NCBI RefSeq assembly: GCF_964355755.1
Contig: NC_092680.1
Location: forward strand, 12,685,001-12,749,000
Length of the DNA: 64,000 bases
Source: Antedon mediterranea
Taxonomy: Eukaryota; Echinodermata; Crinoidea; Comatulida; Antedonidae
Reading direction: 5' to 3'
The number at the start of each line of letters is the position of its first letter. The stretch's first letter is position 1. Positions 61,110-64,000 of the stretch are shown piece after piece. The position numbers were made by a program, and so were the translations under genes. The notes under the pieces are model-generated. The model did not search any database. It saw only the letters and a list, made by a program, of their open reading frames with translations, and was not told the DNA's origin.

Positions 61110-62104
61110 TGTACAGTATAAAGATGTTATTATGATAATGTTAGCTTTCCAAGATATTGTCTGAATCTATTTCATTTACTATCTCCAAATATGATTAATG
61201 TTTCGATTTCTAGAATATTTTAAATGTTTTTTGTAAATACCTGGAAGTTGTTATTATTACTATGTTATAAGACTAGGTTAAATTCCTCTAATTCATTTCA
61301 TTTTTAGGGATTTTTAAAAATAAAAACAAATTAATTTATCTTAAAATGAAATTCTTATTAACTTTTTTAAATGTTTTCAATGTCAATTAGTTCATTACAA
61401 ATGTTAAAATATAGAAATCTTTTATATACACGGCACTATTTTCTGCACAGCAAAAACCAAATCATTAATCCAAAAAAATTATTTATTCATAATAATGAAT
61501 ACACTATTTCTTCATACACTTTTACTGCACTTTTTTAATGACTGAGAAGGCTGGAACACGACCGCTCAGCCAACTTTAGCCAAAGGTTATACTACATTCA
61601 TTAGGCTATTGATTTAAGCAATGTTTTTCATATTATTTTGGAATAATTTGACAGCAATTAGCCTTTTAGAATAGAGGCAAGCCTGGCTCGTTCATGTTGT
61701 TTACACGTAATGGATTTTGACCTACCCATTTAACGTTTGTTATATTTGAAATGCTAGCGGGTTGGAATACCTGTACATCACTGCATAGTACGAGTATTTA
61801 TTCTTGATATCGTGACATCTTCAAAAGATACACATCTGCAGAAATGTGAATAATAACCAAATAATTTTAAGCAGTTAGCCTCATGAATACAGATGTCGTA
61901 TGTAATTTGGAGTGCGCCTGTTATTTAGTATATTGCCTCTTGGAAATGTAATATTCCTACGCCTTTGTCATTTATTGGATGTGAAGTAGCGCGTAACTTA
62001 ATACGCGCTCACGTACCAGAAGTATGCTAGGTATAGTAAAAACCAAGGCTTGAATATTTATGGTTAATTTGTGTATATGTCATGTTAGCAGCCTCGTTGG
62101 CCTT
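61110..62104. other. Non-coding DNA
   Basis: No exon, RNA gene or repeat is recognised. Confidence 0.45.
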
Positions 62105-62217
62105 AGTAAAGTTCCAACTTAAGCGCAACAGTTTGACCAATCACAAGCTATAGGCCTACAGTTCCGATTATCCATTGAGCGTCGCGCTTGCGTCATTTTG
62201 CGTTGCGTCCTAGTGGG
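62105..62217. mobile_element. Fold-back MITE, copy 2
   Basis: TTTGACCAATCACAAGC and TTCCGATTATCCATTGAGCG correspond to the arm and loop of the element at 46449-46560, and the right end GCGTTGCGTCCTAGTGGG is the inverted form of that copy's left end. The hairpin is less perfect here, and a TAGGCCTA word lies in the loop. Both copies are non-coding. Confidence 0.65.
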
Positions 62218-62880
62218 TCTAAGCATTTGCTGAATACGGTCAATAATAAACTACACACTTTTGCTTATGCTCTACTTAGTGTTTATATCTATGCGAGTTT
62301 CAGCCATTTTGTTCTCATTTCTTCCCTTATTTAATTCACTGACGACGAAAACTGACTACATGGTTACTCTATCTAACAAGGTCCCTCTGATTTAAATCTT
62401 TTCTATTTGTTCTTAAATATTAGTTTGTTTTTAAATATTCCTGAAATATTTAATGGTTATGAAAACTAAATATAAACCAGTAAATAATAATTGTTAACGT
62501 AAAAAAACCCAAACAAAATAATTAATAATATTGGACATTGACTACATCGGAGTGGAATAGCATACGTGGAATTGTATGACGTTGTTGAGCAGTGGCTAAT
62601 CATATAATTGTCGAAACACTCCTACATGATTTTTAATGTCACTTTCTTTGTCAATATCCACGGTATGTCACTTGAAATAGATACAACTTACCAAATGACT
62701 TACAAGTCGTAAATTTGCTGCATCATTTACTAGGCTTAAAGCTAACAAGCCCCAGGAGAATTTGACTCCCGAAAACAATAAGTAATAAAACAACGCATTA
62801 GTATCCGAAACATTGATCATATCAGTCAATTAATTCTCATTTTTTATAGAACTGGACAGATGTGGGGGGAAATGTCTTAC
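62218..62880. other. Non-coding DNA, probably intron of the gene starting at 63052
   Basis: No exon was recognised. If the exon at 62881-63052 is real, this lies in its first intron on the minus strand. Confidence 0.35.
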
Positions 62881-63052
62881 GTTGTAATGCTATGAGAATG
62901 GTTACAGCTAGGCTGAATGCTCGGCACACGATAGCCAGACAAGATATCATGAGGACACCTTTATGCGCGTTGATAGGACGTATTTGTGAGTCCTGAGAGG
63001 GCGATTTATCATCAGTCTCGTATGTAGGATTGTAATACATGGTTATATTCAT
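62881..63052 (-). CDS. Candidate first exon of a membrane protein
   Basis: From ATG at 63052 the minus frame encodes MNITMYYNPTYETDDKSPSQ, a polar linker, then GVLMISCLAIVCRAFSLAVT and ILIALQ, and runs into CAAC|GTAAGAC, a strong donor at 62881/62880 (phase 1). An in-frame TAA five codons upstream makes this Met the likely start. The layout, about 30 polar residues then a single helix of about 25 hydrophobic residues, fits a type II or multi-pass membrane protein with a cytoplasmic N terminus. The exon and its upstream 170 bp are GC-richer than the background. The next exon and the family are unknown. Confidence 0.4.
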
Positions 63053-63549
63053 TATATTTATACGGAATTAGCGGCCAAATCCCCAATGGCGAACGTATTG
63101 TAACAAGATCCAGTGATATATCGTGTAATGCAGCGTATAGATACCGTTAAAGCCAATATGATTCCGACTTCCGACTTATTTTAATGCTGCGGGATAATTC
63201 ATATTACACACGTGGGTAAAATTCATTTATGAATATGAAAAATAATAAGATTAATGAGCCCGAATAGGACATTTAACATTATATTGATTATTTCTATGTA
63301 AGTTTTACATTAACATTTATACATTTGCAGCATAATTTTAATTATTACCTTTCATACGATATCTTCTCAGCAATGTCTTACTCATACATTACAAAATTAT
63401 TGAGAGGTATACTAGTAAAGACATCTTGCAATAAAATATTAGATTTATAATCATTCGTGTTCTCACGAATTATCACGTGACTTATTAGGTATGCGTGTAA
63501 AAATAATAGTTTGCAAATATGTATGTAAAATTTATGTTTGGAATGAAAT
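63053..63549. other. Probable upstream region of the 63052 exon, then non-coding DNA
   Basis: The part to about 63220 is less AT-rich and would hold the promoter or 5' UTR of the candidate minus-strand gene; CACGTG-containing CCCACGTGTG lies near 63210. No TATA box at a clear position is seen. Beyond it is AT-rich DNA. Confidence 0.3.
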
Positions 63550-64000
63550 TGAGATGAGGTATCATTATCAGTAGCAGCAGAATAATAATTCTTATTAACA
63601 TCTTTATCATCATCGTCATGGTTATCAAGATTGTTATCAATGTTATCTTATCATCGTTATCAACATATTTCATCATCTTTATTATCATAATTGTTCTCAT
63701 CTCCTTTGTCATCATTATCATATAATATTATCATCATCATACTTACCATAAAAAAACATTGTTGCTATTATCAATATCGTTATTTTCAACGTTATTGTTT
63801 CAACATTTGTATCATCATTGGTATCAACATCGTTCTCATCAACATTATTATCAACATCATCATCATATTGGTATCAACATCGTTCCCATCAACATTATTA
63901 TCAACATCATCATCAATATTGGTATCAACATTGTTTATTATCATTGTCATTATTGTTATCAACATCATCATCAGCATCTTTATTGTTATCAACATCTTCA
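63550..64000. repeat. Imperfect ATC/CATTATCAA microsatellite running off the right edge
   Basis: The sequence is dominated by TCATCATCA, TTATCAACAT and GGTATCAACATCGTT words. A unit of about 50-60 bp (ATTGGTATCAACATCGTTC...ATTATTATCAACATCATCAT) is repeated at about 63817, 63868 and 63918. Minus-strand ORFs of Met, Ile and Asp are by-products. Confidence 0.9.

Noticed and set aside
63485-63995. Met/Ile/Asp-rich minus-strand ORFs
   Set aside because: Translations of the ATC-rich microsatellite.

Overview
The window looks like a gene-poor, AT-rich piece of a metazoan nuclear genome, most likely an echinoderm or a close deuterostome relative. Reasons: spliced exons with GT/AG borders, long non-coding spans, non-LTR, SINE and MITE debris, no bacterial-style dense ORFs, and frequent use of the octamer TAGGCCTA, which I associate with echinoderm DNA. 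The phylum is an inference; no species call is possible from the sequence alone.

The one confidently recognised gene is a TFAP2 (AP-2) transcription factor on the minus strand. Its N-terminal transactivation exon lies at 15700-16149 (PY motif, DFQPPYFPPPY, and the RRPDVL..HHGLD block). Two candidate first coding exons lie upstream: a 7-codon one at 16236-16256 and a 65-codon one at 17179-17373. Both end in phase 0 and would splice in frame to the same exon 2. The exons for the DNA-binding and helix-span-helix part were not found to the left and are probably beyond base 1.

Region by region: 1-15.7 kb is non-coding DNA with two copies of a short palindromic MITE, a 41-bp near-perfect palindrome and a few unassigned ORFs. 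15.7-18.5 kb holds the AP-2 5' end and its probable regulatory DNA. 18.57-25.20 kb is a ~6.6 kb terminal-inverted-repeat element built from two large inverted tandem arrays of short palindromes around a core with decayed coding pieces on both strands. 25-44 kb is mostly unassigned sequence with LINE 3' ends, more MITEs, a few candidate exons and a perfect NRF-1-like site. 44.2-45.0 kb is a nested repeat cluster carrying a well-folded tRNA-like gene with the unusual anticodon AUC. 46.4 and 62.1 kb carry two copies of a fold-back MITE. 51.7-52.8 kb has two copies of a tRNA-derived SINE. 62.88-63.05 kb is a plausible first exon of a membrane protein. The right edge is an imperfect ATC-rich microsatellite.

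No operons or multi-gene pathways are visible. The most unusual structure is the 18.6-25.2 kb element; the AP-2 alternative starts and the AUC tRNA-like gene are the next best things to check. Most ORFs of 60-130 codons here appear to be chance or repeat-derived.
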